From Hyphomicrobiales bacterium (lineage in GTDB: Bacteria; Pseudomonadota; Alphaproteobacteria; Rhizobiales; Rhizobiaceae), in contig PAPH01000044.1 in NCBI GenBank assembly GCA_002709005.1, positions 62,001-126,000 on the forward strand: 64,000 bases of DNA. The letters are read 5' to 3'. Positions 53,205 to 62,254 of this stretch are shown here, piece after piece. Made by a program: the position numbers and the translations under genes. The notes beneath the pieces were generated by a model, which saw only the letters and a program-made list of their open reading frames with translations, did not search any database and had not been told where the DNA came from. Position 1 is the first letter of the stretch. Every line of letters begins with the position of its first letter.

Positions 53205-54745
53205 GATGCAGCCCTTTCCCGGGCGTCGACATGCCCGGTCATCGCCGTCACCAGCCGCTGCTCGTCGATCTGGTCGCGCGGGTAGGTCGCAGCGATCTGG
53301 CCGCCGTAGAGCACCATGCACCGGTCGGCGAGCTGCACGAGTTCGGGAAGTTCAGAAGAATAGAACAGCACCGAGCCTCCTTCGTCGGTAAAGGCGCGGA
53401 TTGCGGCATAGATCGACGCTTTCGTTCCGACATCCACGCCGCGCGTGGGATCGAAGAGCAGAAGCGTGCGGGCGCCGGTGGCGAGAACCCGCGCAATGAG
53501 CGCCTTTTGCTGGTTGCCGCCGGACAGGTCGCCGATCGCAAAGCCGAGATAGCGCGGCGCCATGTCGACGCGTTCGCCGGCGTCCTTTGCCATCCGGAAC
53601 TCGACCCGGTCGTTGACGATCGCGGGAAAGCCGACTTTCCCGAGGATCGGCAAGACCACGTTGGAAGCCGCCGTCATGCCCGCCAGAATACCTTCCGTCT
53701 TGCGCTCTTCCGGCAGGTAGGCAACGCCGCTTCCCGCCTTCAGCGCAGCGCGCGGCGAGTGCGCCACATAAGGCTTGCCGTCGAGTTCGACCGAGCCCCC
53801 ATCCACGCGTTCGAGACCGGCAAGCATGCGGAAGACATCGCGTTGCCCCTGCCCTTCCAGAGCGGCGATGCCGAGCACTTCCCCGGCCTTGAGATCGAAG
53901 CTGACCTCTTCAACCGTACCGCCGGAGAGATTGCTCACCTTCAGCCGGGTTTCGCCGGAAGCGCGGCTGCGCCCCTCCCCCGAAAGTTCCTCGCGAACCT
54001 TCTTGCCCACCATCATTTCAAAGATGTCGCCGTCCGTCGCCTCCGTCAGACTGACGCTGGCGATGGTCGCACCGTTGCGCAGCACCGTCGCCGAGCGGCA
54101 GATTTCACGCACCTCGGAAAGACGATGGGAAATGTAGAGGACCGCCACGTTCCGCTCGGTCGCCCGTTCGATCTGTTCGAAGAGCCAGTCCGTCTCCGCA
54201 AGCGAGGCGGTCGGCTCATCCAGAATGAGGACGCTGCCGGCATTCTTGAGCGCCCTTACGATCTCGAGGCGCTGACGATCGGCGAGCGGCAGGGTGGAGA
54301 CGTCGACGCGCGGATCGAGCCGGCCGAGCTTGTGTTCGGCGAGGATCTGGGCTGCGCGCTCGATATTGCGGCGACCCGACACCATGCCGGCGATGCCGCG
54401 GCTGAGATGCGGCAGCAGAAGGTTCTGCGCCACGGTCAGGTTCGGCACCAGGCTCAGTTCCTGGAAGGCGGTCGCAACACCGTGGGTCCGCGCATCCTCG
54501 ATGGAGTGCGGCCGGTAAGGCTCACCGTGGATGTGAATGGACCCGGCATCCGGCGCGGTGGCGCCGGTCAGGATGCGCACCAGTGTCGACTTGCCGGCAC
54601 CGTTCTCGCCGAGCACGGCATGGACTTCGCCGCCCTCGAGGGTGATGTCCGCGTGCTGCAGCGCGACCGTCGCACCATAGGCCTTGCGAACAGACTCGGC
54701 CACCAGCGCCTTGGCAGCCGCCGCTTGTAAACTGGAAATCTGCAA
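53201..54745 (-). CDS. Sugar ABC transporter ATPase (CUT2, two nucleotide-binding domains), TTG start
   Basis: 514 aa with tandem ABC domains: Walker A GENGAGKSTLVRIL, signature LPLADRQRLEIVRAL, then the degenerate second site ALEGQGQRDVF, signature LSGGNQQKALIARVL and FDPTRGVDVG. The start is a TTG at 54745 with GGGAGGAG just upstream; the frame is open to 54859 but that would run through the palindromic operator. First gene of the ten-gene operon and 25 bp from the 35-bp palindrome. Confidence 0.87.
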   Translation of the reverse strand: MQISSLQAAAAKALVAESVRKAYGATVALQHADITLEGGEVHAVLGENGAGKSTLVRILTGATAPDAGSIHIHGEPYRPHSIEDARTHGVATAFQELSLVPNLTVAQNLLLPHLSRGIAGMVSGRRNIERAAQILAEHKLGRLDPRVDVSTLPLADRQRLEIVRALKNAGSVLILDEPTASLAETDWLFEQIERATERNVAVLYISHRLSEVREICRSATVLRNGATIASVSLTEATDGDIFEMMVGKKVREELSGEGRSRASGETRLKVSNLSGGTVEEVSFDLKAGEVLGIAALEGQGQRDVFRMLAGLERVDGGSVELDGKPYVAHSPRAALKAGSGVAYLPEERKTEGILAGMTAASNVVLPILGKVGFPAIVNDRVEFRMAKDAGERVDMAPRYLGFAIGDLSGGNQQKALIARVLATGARTLLLFDPTRGVDVGTKASIYAAIRAFTDEGGSVLFYSSELPELVQLADRCMVLYGGQIAATYPRDQIDEQRLVTAMTGHVDARERAAS

Positions 54746-54769
54746 ATTCTCCTCCCGCCTCAGACAACC

Positions 54770-54804
54770 GTTATGGGAACGTTCTCTGAGAACGTTCCCA
54801 TAAC
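54770..54804. promoter_or_regulatory. Perfect 35-bp palindrome, candidate LacI operator
   Basis: The arms of 17 bases (gttatgggaacgttctc and its complement) flank a single T. Each arm contains its own small palindrome gaacgttc with a central CG, so two LacI-type half-sites lie 13 bp apart. It stands 25 bp upstream of the ATPase TTG start, at the head of the ten-gene operon. Confidence 0.82.
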
Positions 54805-55198
54805 AGGATAAAAGCGCTTTCTCGTCAAGGGGCTCGTTCGGCAAAACTGCGGAGATCAAATTTAACTATTAAAATTCAATCTCTTACAGATATTAACAAT
54901 GCTGGGCTTGGCGCCCGACGTCTACAGACTCGGTTCGGCAGCATTCGGGCTCGCGGTTTGTTTGAATGCCGTCTTGCAAGCCGCCTGCGTGATCCCCTTA
55001 GTCATGGCCATCCGGGCGGACCGCACCGAGCGAGACCCGATGCTCCCATGGAGAGTTTCGAACAAGCTGCTTGTCTTCAACTCCCCCTTGTTCAAGGCAG
55101 CTATTTTCCGGGAGTCGTTTCTCGAACTTTCAGTTCGGTTTTCTGCAAGCCAATCCTGAAATCCCGTGACAGCCTGCACGGGATCAGGAGGTAGTCGC
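54805..55198. promoter_or_regulatory. Divergent regulatory region between the HpsN-like and MttB/HpbD operons
   Basis: 394 bp with no convincing gene; the part up to about 54900 is AT-rich. It holds the palindrome gtctacagac at 54920-54929 (sharing GTCTACAG with the gntR upstream region at 63960), cgaact-ttc-agttcg at 55123-55137, and atcccgtg-N8-cacgggat at 55161-55184. The last sits directly before the AGGAGG ribosome site of the mttB-like gene and could mask it or bind a repressor. Confidence 0.5.
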
Positions 55199-56755
55199 AT
55201 GAGCGAGTTGGCATCGACCCAAAAAATGCGTTCAGGTGGCCGTTCGGCGCGCAGAACCCTGCGGACGACCCGCGACTTCACCATGCTGCCCGGTCTTACC
55301 TATGGCATTCCGGTTTGCGAGGTCATGGATGGCAGTCAGGTCGAGAAAATCGACGCGGCGTCGATGGACATTCTGGAGAATATCGGCGTTCTCTTCCGCG
55401 ATCCGATAGCTCTCGATGACTGGAAGAAGGCCGGGGCCAAGGTCGAAGGCGAAATGGTCTACCTCGATCGCGGCCTCGTGCGCGAACTCATCGCCACGAT
55501 CCCCTCAGACTTCACCTATCACGCCCGCAACCCTGCCAACAACGTTCGGCTCGGCGGCCGTCACGCGGTTTTCGTTCCAATGACCGGCGCGCCATTCCTC
55601 CGTGACCTCGACAACGTCCGCCGCAACCCGACGCTGGCCGACCTGGCGATGTTCCACAAGCTCTCTCACATGCTGCCGGCCTTGAATTCCACCGCCCACC
55701 ACATCGTCGAGCCCTACGACCATCCAATCAGCCAAAGGCACCTGCGCATCACCTACTCTTCGATGAAGCACTCGGACAAGATGTTCATGGGCATGACGAC
55801 GAGCCCGAAAAACGCCGAGGACGTGATGGAGATGTGCGCGATCCTCTTCGGCGAGGACTACCTCGAAGACCATCCGGTGACGACCGGCAACTGCAATGGC
55901 AATTCGCCGCTGGTCTGGGACGAAACCATGCTGGGCGCCATGCGCGCCTTCTCTCGCCGCAACCAGCCGGTGCTTTGCTCCCCCTTCGTACTCGGCGGCG
56001 CCAACACGCCTGCATCGGTCCCTGCCACCGTTGCCCAGCTCAATGCGGAAGCGCTCTCCGCGCTTGCCTATACCCAGGTCATACGCAAGGGCGCGCCGGC
56101 AATCTACGGCCACTATCTCTCGACCGTCAGCATGAGGTCCGGAGCGCCCATGGCCGGAACTCCGGAAATCTCCCTCATGAACTTCATGATCGGCCAGATG
56201 GCCCGCCACTATAACGTTCCGTGGCGCACATCGAGCCTACTGGGCGGCGCCAAGACGTTCGACGCGCAGGCCGGTTACGAAAGCGCTACGACCTTGTCGG
56301 CCGTATTGCATTCGGGCGCCAACTATATCTGGCATTCAGCTGGATGGAACGAAGCCGGAATGCACTGTTCTGTGGCAAAGTTCGTCGTCGATGCAGAGCA
56401 ATGCGCCATGGCCCATCGCATGGCATCCGGCCCGAAATGGGACGATTTTGACCAGGCCCTGGCAGCCATTCCGGAGGTCGGACCCGGCGGCCACTACCTC
56501 GGCCATCAGCATACGCGGGAAAATTTCCAGACCGCCTATTTCATGCCGGAACTCTTCGACAACAACTCGATCGAGCAATGGAGCTCCGAAGGCGAAAAGG
56601 AAATCACCCAGCGCGCGTCGGAGTTTGCCCGGAAACTGCTCGATGACTATCAAGAGCCGAAACTCGACGAGGCCAGCGACGAGGCATTGCGGGACTACAT
56701 CGCCCGCCGCGAGCGCGAGATACCCGCTGCAGACGAACTGAATCAAACACACTGA
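55199..56755 (+). CDS. MttB-family methyltransferase without pyrrolysine, probable betaine demethylase
   Basis: 518 aa covering the whole trimethylamine-methyltransferase (MTTB) TIM-barrel domain, with LPGLTYGIPVCEVMDGSQVE, MHCSVAKFVVDAEQ and a helical C-terminal tail. The frame is uninterrupted, so there is no in-frame UAG for pyrrolysine; such members (MtgB, MtpB, MtcB) demethylate glycine betaine, proline betaine or carnitine. The ATG at 55199 follows a strong AGGAGG. The hpbD gene lies 53 bp downstream, so hydroxyproline betaine is the natural candidate substrate. No corrinoid protein gene is nearby, hence the methyl acceptor is open. Confidence 0.85.
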   Translation: MSELASTQKMRSGGRSARRTLRTTRDFTMLPGLTYGIPVCEVMDGSQVEKIDAASMDILENIGVLFRDPIALDDWKKAGAKVEGEMVYLDRGLVRELIATIPSDFTYHARNPANNVRLGGRHAVFVPMTGAPFLRDLDNVRRNPTLADLAMFHKLSHMLPALNSTAHHIVEPYDHPISQRHLRITYSSMKHSDKMFMGMTTSPKNAEDVMEMCAILFGEDYLEDHPVTTGNCNGNSPLVWDETMLGAMRAFSRRNQPVLCSPFVLGGANTPASVPATVAQLNAEALSALAYTQVIRKGAPAIYGHYLSTVSMRSGAPMAGTPEISLMNFMIGQMARHYNVPWRTSSLLGGAKTFDAQAGYESATTLSAVLHSGANYIWHSAGWNEAGMHCSVAKFVVDAEQCAMAHRMASGPKWDDFDQALAAIPEVGPGGHYLGHQHTRENFQTAYFMPELFDNNSIEQWSSEGEKEITQRASEFARKLLDDYQEPKLDEASDEALRDYIARREREIPAADELNQTH

Positions 56756-56808
56756 AACTTCCATAACCCGCCCGCCTTTCTGGCGGACTTCCTCTTTGGA
56801 GCCTCCCC

Positions 56809-57912
56809 GTGAGAATCAAGTCAATCCAGATCTTCCAGCACGACCTGCCGGTCAAGAACGGCTCTTACAAAATGTCCAACACCAATGTCGCGAGCCTCAA
56901 GTCCACCTTGGTCAAGCTGATCGGCGACAATGGAACATTTGGGTGGGGAGAGACCTGCCCGGTCGGTCCGACCTATGCTGAAGCCCATGCCGGCGGCGCG
57001 CTGGCAGCTGTCATCCAGATGGCAGAAGGGCTCGTCGGTACAGAGATCTGGCCGGTACCGTTGCATCGACGCATGGACGCGCTCCTCCACGGGCACAATT
57101 ACGCCAAGGCGGCCATCGACATCGCCGCCCACGATCTGCTCGGCAAGGCGCTCGGCGTCAGCGTTTCCGAGCTGCTGGGCGGAGCGCTGACCGATCGGGT
57201 TCCGTCCTACTACTCGACCATCGTCGGCGATCCGGACGAAACCGCCCGCATCGCGCTCGAAAAGACGCGCGAAGGCTATCCCCGCCTGCAAATCAAGGTC
57301 GGAGGGCGTCCGGTGGAATTCGACATCGAAACCATCCGAAAGGTCTGGGAGGCCGTAAGCGGCACCGGCGTGCGGCTGGCCGTCGACGCCAATCGCGGAA
57401 TGACGACGCGCGATGCCCTGCGGGTAAGTCGGGAGTGTCCCTATATCCCCTTCGTTCTCGAGCAGCCCTGCAACACGATCGAGGACCTGCAGAAGATCCG
57501 GCCGCAGTTGCAGCACGGGCTCTTTATGGACGAGAACAGCACCAGCCTGAATATCGCTGTCACCGCTGCCGGTACCGGTCTCGTCGATGGTTTTGGCATG
57601 AAGGTAACCCGTATCGGCGGGCTTCATCCGATGCGTGCTTTCCGGGACATGTGCGCGGCACGAAATCTGCCTCATACCTGCGACGACGCCTGGGGCGGCG
57701 ACATCATCGCAGCGGCCTGCAACCATATCGGCGCCACTGTGGCCCCCCATTTGAGCGAAGGCGTGTGGCTCGCTCAACCCTATATCGAGGGGAACTATGA
57801 CGCGGACCACCCCGTGGTTATTCGCGACGGGCATATCAGCCGGCCGACCGGACCGGGACTCGGGGTGATCCCGGACGAGAGCGTCTTCGGCGCTCCGGTC
57901 GCATCATTCTGA
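56809..57912 (+). CDS. hpbD: 4-Hydroxyproline betaine 2-epimerase (enolase superfamily, HpbD)
   Basis: 367 aa (GTG start, GGAG upstream). The sequence follows Pelagibaca HpbD closely: [29 protein letters not shown] and [20 protein letters not shown]. The two acid/base lysines fall at the same positions, K163 (LQIKVGG) and K265 (GFGMKVTR). Metal ligands are D193, E218 and D241, and W320 is present for the cationic nitrogen. The enzyme epimerises trans-4-hydroxy-L-proline betaine (and proline betaine) at C2 as the first catabolic step. It lies between the mttB-like gene and two SDR genes. Confidence 0.92.
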   Translation: MRIKSIQIFQHDLPVKNGSYKMSNTNVASLKSTLVKLIGDNGTFGWGETCPVGPTYAEAHAGGALAAVIQMAEGLVGTEIWPVPLHRRMDALLHGHNYAKAAIDIAAHDLLGKALGVSVSELLGGALTDRVPSYYSTIVGDPDETARIALEKTREGYPRLQIKVGGRPVEFDIETIRKVWEAVSGTGVRLAVDANRGMTTRDALRVSRECPYIPFVLEQPCNTIEDLQKIRPQLQHGLFMDENSTSLNIAVTAAGTGLVDGFGMKVTRIGGLHPMRAFRDMCAARNLPHTCDDAWGGDIIAAACNHIGATVAPHLSEGVWLAQPYIEGNYDADHPVVIRDGHISRPTGPGLGVIPDESVFGAPVASF

Positions 57913-57925
57913 AAAGGACGAGCCG

Positions 57926-58657
57926 ATGGAGTTTTACGGACGCAAGGTTCTGGTTACGGGAGCGGCGGGCGGGATCGGCGGTGCGGTGGTTGCGGCTTTT
58001 CGGGCGGGAGGCGCTCATGTCGCCGTTGCCGACAGAAATGTCGACGAGATCGAGGCCGAAGCACGCCTGCCCGGCGATCTGACCGAATCCTCTTATGTCG
58101 ATAGTCTGCCGGATCGCGCCGCCGAGTTGCTCGGCGGGCTCGACATCGTCGTCAACAATGCCGGTGTGATCACCCGGGGCGCGGTCACCGAAACTTCGGA
58201 TGCGGACTGGGCCCTGTCGCTTGCCGTCAATGTCGAGGCGCCATTCCGCATCTGCCGAGCCGCCATTCCGATCATGGCCGCGCGTGACGGCGGCGCGATC
58301 GTCAACGTCGCCTCCTGCTGGGGACTTCGACCTGGCCCCAATCACGCCGCCTACTGCATGACCAAGGCGGCGCTCGCATCCCTGACGCAATGCATGGGGA
58401 TGGATCATGCCCATCAGGGCATACGGATCAACGCCGTATGCCCGAACGAGGTCAACACGCCGATGTTGCGTTCAGGCTTCGCCAAGCGCGGTTACGATCC
58501 TGACAACGCGGTTGCCCAACTCGGCCGGACCGTGCCTCTCGGTCGCATTGCCGAGCCTTCCGACATCGCCGACGTCATTCTCTTTCTCGCATCGGACGCA
58601 GCCCGTTACATGTGTGGAGCGCTCGTCGAGGTCAACGGCGGAAAGGCGGTGGCATGA
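57926..58657 (+). CDS. Short-chain dehydrogenase/reductase, HpbD operon (first)
   Basis: 243 aa with VTGAAGGIGGAV, NNAG, the catalytic serine in VASCWG and the YCMTK motif. 13 bp after hpbD and overlapping the next SDR gene by ATGA. Two adjacent SDRs suggest oxidation of the 4-hydroxyl group or interconversion of epimers of the betaine, but no published hydroxyproline-betaine step uses SDRs, so this is inference. Confidence 0.83.
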   Translation: MEFYGRKVLVTGAAGGIGGAVVAAFRAGGAHVAVADRNVDEIEAEARLPGDLTESSYVDSLPDRAAELLGGLDIVVNNAGVITRGAVTETSDADWALSLAVNVEAPFRICRAAIPIMAARDGGAIVNVASCWGLRPGPNHAAYCMTKAALASLTQCMGMDHAHQGIRINAVCPNEVNTPMLRSGFAKRGYDPDNAVAQLGRTVPLGRIAEPSDIADVILFLASDAARYMCGALVEVNGGKAVA

Positions 58658-59391
58658 CTCGGTTCGAAGGCAAGGTCGTATTGGTCACAGGAGGTCGCAG
58701 CGGGATCGGGCGGGCGATCGCCCGGCGGCTCGAAAGCGAGGGCGCGCGACTGTTCACCGCGCAGCGTGGCAGCGACGAAAACCATGAGGCGATACGGGTT
58801 GATTTCGCCGACCCCGACGCGCCGGCCCGGATGATTGAGGAATTGATCTCACGCGCTGGCCAACTCGACGTTCTCGTCAACAATGCCGGCATGATGCAGG
58901 AAGCTCCCATCGAGACGATGTCGGTCGATGATTGGCAGCGCAATCTCGCGGTAAATCTCACTGCGCCCTTCCTGGCGATAAGGGCCGCGCTGCCGCATCT
59001 GCGGCGAACGAGAGGGTCGATTGTCAATATCGGCTCGATCGAGGGGCTGGCGTCCAACCCGCATCATGCGGCCTATTGCGCCACCAAGGCCGGTTTGCAC
59101 GGGCTGACCCGGGCGATTGCGGTGGATCACGGGCATGAGGGCATCCGCTGCAATGCGGTGGCGCCGGGCTGGATCGACACGGAACTCAACCGCGATTTCA
59201 TCGCCGGCATGCCCGACCCCGCCTCTTTTGAGCGCGACATCGGCCGCATTCATCCAATCGGGCGTAAAGGCACGCCAGAAGAGGTGGCCGCGCTCGTCGC
59301 GTTCCTCGCCGCGGAAGAGAGCGGTTTCGTCACCGGACAGACCTATGTGGTGGATGGCGGGCGGACAGCTAAACTGAGCCTGCCGCTCTGA
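58654..59391 (+). CDS. Short-chain dehydrogenase/reductase, HpbD operon (second)
   Basis: 245 aa with VTGGRSGIGRAIARRL, NNAGMMQ, the catalytic serine in NIGSIEG and YCATKAGL. It overlaps the previous SDR gene by four bases and ends the plus-strand operon, facing the FAD oxidoreductase gene 24 bp away with only a 5-bp stem between. Substrate unknown. Confidence 0.83.
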   Translation: MTRFEGKVVLVTGGRSGIGRAIARRLESEGARLFTAQRGSDENHEAIRVDFADPDAPARMIEELISRAGQLDVLVNNAGMMQEAPIETMSVDDWQRNLAVNLTAPFLAIRAALPHLRRTRGSIVNIGSIEGLASNPHHAAYCATKAGLHGLTRAIAVDHGHEGIRCNAVAPGWIDTELNRDFIAGMPDPASFERDIGRIHPIGRKGTPEEVAALVAFLAAEESGFVTGQTYVVDGGRTAKLSLPL

Positions 59392-59415
59392 ACTCAGGAG
59401 CCGACAAGGCTCACC

Positions 59416-60756
59416 TCACTCGTCGCGGGCACGCCATTCCTTCCAGCGCAATAACGCGTTGGCGCCGACTTCGCGGAACGGTCGCGGCGGCAGCGGCCTG
59501 GGCCGTGCCTCCGCCGCAAAATAGCGCGTGATGTCGCTTTCCACACCGCAGGCCAGTTCCGCCGCTCCGATGCCGGTCAGCGTGCCACGGGTGGTGCCGA
59601 GACCGTTCTGCACGCAGCCCGAAAAAACTCCGCGCTCGATTTCCCTCATCACCGCCACCCCGTTCAGCGTCAGACAGAGATGGCCGGCCCAGACGTGTTC
59701 CATCGGCATGCCGGCGAGTTCCGGAAAGCGCTCGTCGAACTTGCGCTGCATCACCCGGGCGGCACGCTTGAGGTCGCCGGACCTGGGCACCGTATTCGAC
59801 CGCAGCGTCGCGCAGGTACGGGTGACGATGCGGTTGCCGCCCTGGCCCGTGTCAATTCGGCGTACGGTGGTTCCCATCGGATCTGACGGTGTGATGCCCC
59901 AGCGAGGCTGACCACCGAGCTTGGAAAGCGCCGAGCTGTCGAGTTCCTGCGTCATGACCGCGAACAGGAAGAGTTGCACGAGCCGGCCGCGCTCGATGCC
60001 GAAACTCTCCAGATGACCGTTGACCGTCAGGATCACCCGTTCGGTGTCGATCGTGCCAGAGCGGGTTTTGACCCGCCAGCCCCCGCCCCGGCGCTCGAAA
60101 CCCGTGACGGCGCTGTTTTCGAAGATGTCGACGCCCCGCATGGGCAGCCCGGCGCCGAGGCCGCGAATGTAGCCCGCAGGCTGCAGCATCACGGCCCCCG
60201 GCGTATAGAGCCCCGAGCGATAGTGCCGCGAGCCGGTCAGCTCGTGCATCTGTGTGGGATCGAGCATTTCGCTGGCTTCGCCGAGCGAGGCGAGATGGCG
60301 GGCATAGCTTTCATTGTGCGCCTGAGCAGCGGCATTGGTCGCGCCATTGACCTTTCCGGCGGGATCGAAGAAGTCCGGCGCGATACCGTATTCCTCAACG
60401 GCCTCGCGGGCAAAGGCGATCGCCTGCCGGTTGAGGCCGATGAGCATCCGGTCGTCGCCGCCCCCGGCATAGTCCTCGGACGACAGGTCGTGCGGCAGAT
60501 CGATCATGAAGCCGGAATTTCTACCCGCAGCGCCCTCGGCAAGGCGGCCCGCGTCAAGCACCGCGATACGCGCACCCGCCTGAAGCTGGGTGAGACGGCG
60601 GGCGGCCGACAGTCCGGCAAAGCCGGCACCGATAACGACGAAATCGGCGGTTCGGGCACCCTCCAGCACCCGGGCCGCGGGCTGCAGGCCGAGAAGGGAG
60701 TTCCAGGCGGCCGGCCCCAGATGGACCGGCAGCCGGCTGGCGCGGTATCGGCTCAA
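59416..60756 (-). CDS. FAD-dependent amine oxidoreductase (DAO family, PuuB-like)
   Basis: 446 aa with Rossmann FAD motif VVIGAGFAGLSAARRL at about 40-55 and the family tail TRGTLTGIGAAELACG. These enzymes oxidise secondary amines, for example N-methyl or D-amino acids or gamma-glutamyl-putrescine. The start is a TTG at 60756 overlapping the aldehyde dehydrogenase stop as TTGA; no better start is available before residue 80. In this setting it could demethylate or dehydrogenate N-methyl-4-hydroxy-D-proline or 4-hydroxy-D-proline, although the PuuB/PuuC-like pairing with the aldehyde dehydrogenase is a real alternative. Confidence 0.83.
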   Translation of the reverse strand: MSRYRASRLPVHLGPAAWNSLLGLQPAARVLEGARTADFVVIGAGFAGLSAARRLTQLQAGARIAVLDAGRLAEGAAGRNSGFMIDLPHDLSSEDYAGGGDDRMLIGLNRQAIAFAREAVEEYGIAPDFFDPAGKVNGATNAAAQAHNESYARHLASLGEASEMLDPTQMHELTGSRHYRSGLYTPGAVMLQPAGYIRGLGAGLPMRGVDIFENSAVTGFERRGGGWRVKTRSGTIDTERVILTVNGHLESFGIERGRLVQLFLFAVMTQELDSSALSKLGGQPRWGITPSDPMGTTVRRIDTGQGGNRIVTRTCATLRSNTVPRSGDLKRAARVMQRKFDERFPELAGMPMEHVWAGHLCLTLNGVAVMREIERGVFSGCVQNGLGTTRGTLTGIGAAELACGVESDITRYFAAEARPRPLPPRPFREVGANALLRWKEWRARDE

Positions 60757-62252
60757 TCGACGGCCTCATCGGCATCATCGGAGAGGTCCACCCAGATCGT
60801 CTTGGTCTGAGTATACTGGTCGTGGGCGTGGATGCCGTTGTCGCGCCCGCCGAAGCCGCTCGCCTTGAACCCGCCGAAGGGTGTTGAGATGTCGCCCTCC
60901 CCGAAGCTGTTGACGGTCACCGTTCCTGCCCGGATGGCGCGGGCGCCGCGGATGGCTTTCTTGACGTTTGCGGTGAAGATGGAAGCGGCGAGCCCGTATT
61001 CGGTGTCGTTGGCGAGCGCGATCGCCTCGTCGAAACCGTCCACCGTCATCACCGAGAGCACCGGCCCGAAAATCTCCTCACGGACCTGGGCCGCATCGCG
61101 ATCGGAAACATCGAGAACCGTCGGCTCGACAAAGCCGCCCTCGGCCTTGCCGCCCATCAGCACCTTCGCACCCTTGCCCAGATAGGAACAGACTTTGTCG
61201 TAATGGGCCTTGGAAACGAGCGCCCCGACACGGTTGGCCGGATCGAGCGGGTCGCCGACCGGCCATTCGCGCACATGGGCGAAAATCCGCTTGAGAAGGT
61301 CCTCCCTGACACCTTTCTGGACGACCAGGCGCGAGGAGGCCGAGCAGTTCTCGCCCATGTTCCAGAAGGCGCCGTTGACGATGTGGGCGGCGACACGGTC
61401 GAGGTTCTCGGCGTCGTCGAGCACCACGGCGGGGTTCTTGCCGCCCATTTCGAGCGTGACTTCCTTGAGGTTGGATTCGGAGGCATAGCGCAGGAAGCGC
61501 CGGCCGGTTTCGGTCGAGCCGGTAAAGGAGATCATGTCGACATCCATGTGGCGGCCGAGAGGTTCTCCGACGTCCGGACCGGCGCCCGGCACGACATTGA
61601 AGACGCCCGCGGGGACACCGGCCTCCATCGCCAGTTCCGCGATCCTGAGAGCGGTCAGAGAGGTTTCCTCCGCCGGTTTCACGATGACCGAACAGCCTGC
61701 CGCCAGCGCCGGGCCGATCTTCCAGGCCAGCATCAGCATCGGAAAGTTCCATGGCAGAACCAAGCCGACGACGCCGACCGGTTCGCGCACGATCATCGCG
61801 ATGTGATTGTCGGAGGCTGGCGAGATCTGGTCATAGATCTTGTCGATCAGTTCTGCATGCCAGATCAGGCAGTGGATCGTCTCGGGCACGTCCACCCTCT
61901 CGCAGTCAAAGATGGTCTTGCCGCTGTCGAGGCTTTCCATCACCGCCAGTTCGCGGGCGTTGCGCTTGATCAACTTGGCGAGCCGGATCAAAACTTGCTT
62001 TCGCTCGCCCGGCGCCAGCCGCGACCAGCGGCCATCCTCGAAAGCGTCGCGCGCCTTTTCGACGGCGAAATCCACATCGGCTGACCCGCAGGCGGCGATC
62101 CCGGTCAGCACCTCACCGGTTGCCGGATTGACGGTGTCGAATGTCTTGCCGGACTTCGCCGGGCGGAAACCGCCGTCGATGAAGGCCTGGTTCGGGAAAT
62201 CGAGGCCGGCGGCAATTGCCTTGTATTCTTCGGTCGTCAGGAGTTCGCTCAT
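60753..62252 (-). CDS. NAD-dependent aldehyde dehydrogenase (PuuC/2-oxoglutarate-semialdehyde dehydrogenase-like)
   Basis: 499 aa with catalytic C303 (MGENCSASSR) and E268 (LEMGGKNP), a normal KPAEETS cofactor motif, and FTGSTETGR. Starting at the second ATG (62252) gives a seven-base gap from GGAGG; the first ATG at 62258 is only one base from it. Encoded between the DHDPS-family and FAD oxidoreductase genes. If the lyase yields 2-oxoglutarate semialdehyde, this enzyme would finish to 2-oxoglutarate. PuuC-type aminobutyraldehyde oxidation is the alternative. Confidence 0.85.
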   Translation of the reverse strand: MSELLTTEEYKAIAAGLDFPNQAFIDGGFRPAKSGKTFDTVNPATGEVLTGIAACGSADVDFAVEKARDAFEDGRWSRLAPGERKQVLIRLAKLIKRNARELAVMESLDSGKTIFDCERVDVPETIHCLIWHAELIDKIYDQISPASDNHIAMIVREPVGVVGLVLPWNFPMLMLAWKIGPALAAGCSVIVKPAEETSLTALRIAELAMEAGVPAGVFNVVPGAGPDVGEPLGRHMDVDMISFTGSTETGRRFLRYASESNLKEVTLEMGGKNPAVVLDDAENLDRVAAHIVNGAFWNMGENCSASSRLVVQKGVREDLLKRIFAHVREWPVGDPLDPANRVGALVSKAHYDKVCSYLGKGAKVLMGGKAEGGFVEPTVLDVSDRDAAQVREEIFGPVLSVMTVDGFDEAIALANDTEYGLAASIFTANVKKAIRGARAIRAGTVTVNSFGEGDISTPFGGFKASGFGGRDNGIHAHDQYTQTKTIWVDLSDDADEAVD

Positions 62253-62254
62253 GG

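Noticed and set aside
53231-54730. A 499-codon open frame on the plus strand
   Set aside because: Antisense to the ABC ATPase with both Walker sites.
54770-54804. Rho-independent terminator
   Set aside because: No T-run on either strand, and it sits upstream of the first gene of the minus operon, so an operator is the better reading.
54899-55284. Short open frames on both strands in the mttB leader (86 and 120 codons)
   Set aside because: No ribosome site, no family, and the minus-strand one runs over the mttB start; treated as regulatory DNA.
55199-56755. Pyrrolysine-dependent trimethylamine methyltransferase
   Set aside because: The frame has no internal UAG and no pylBCD or corrinoid genes are nearby.
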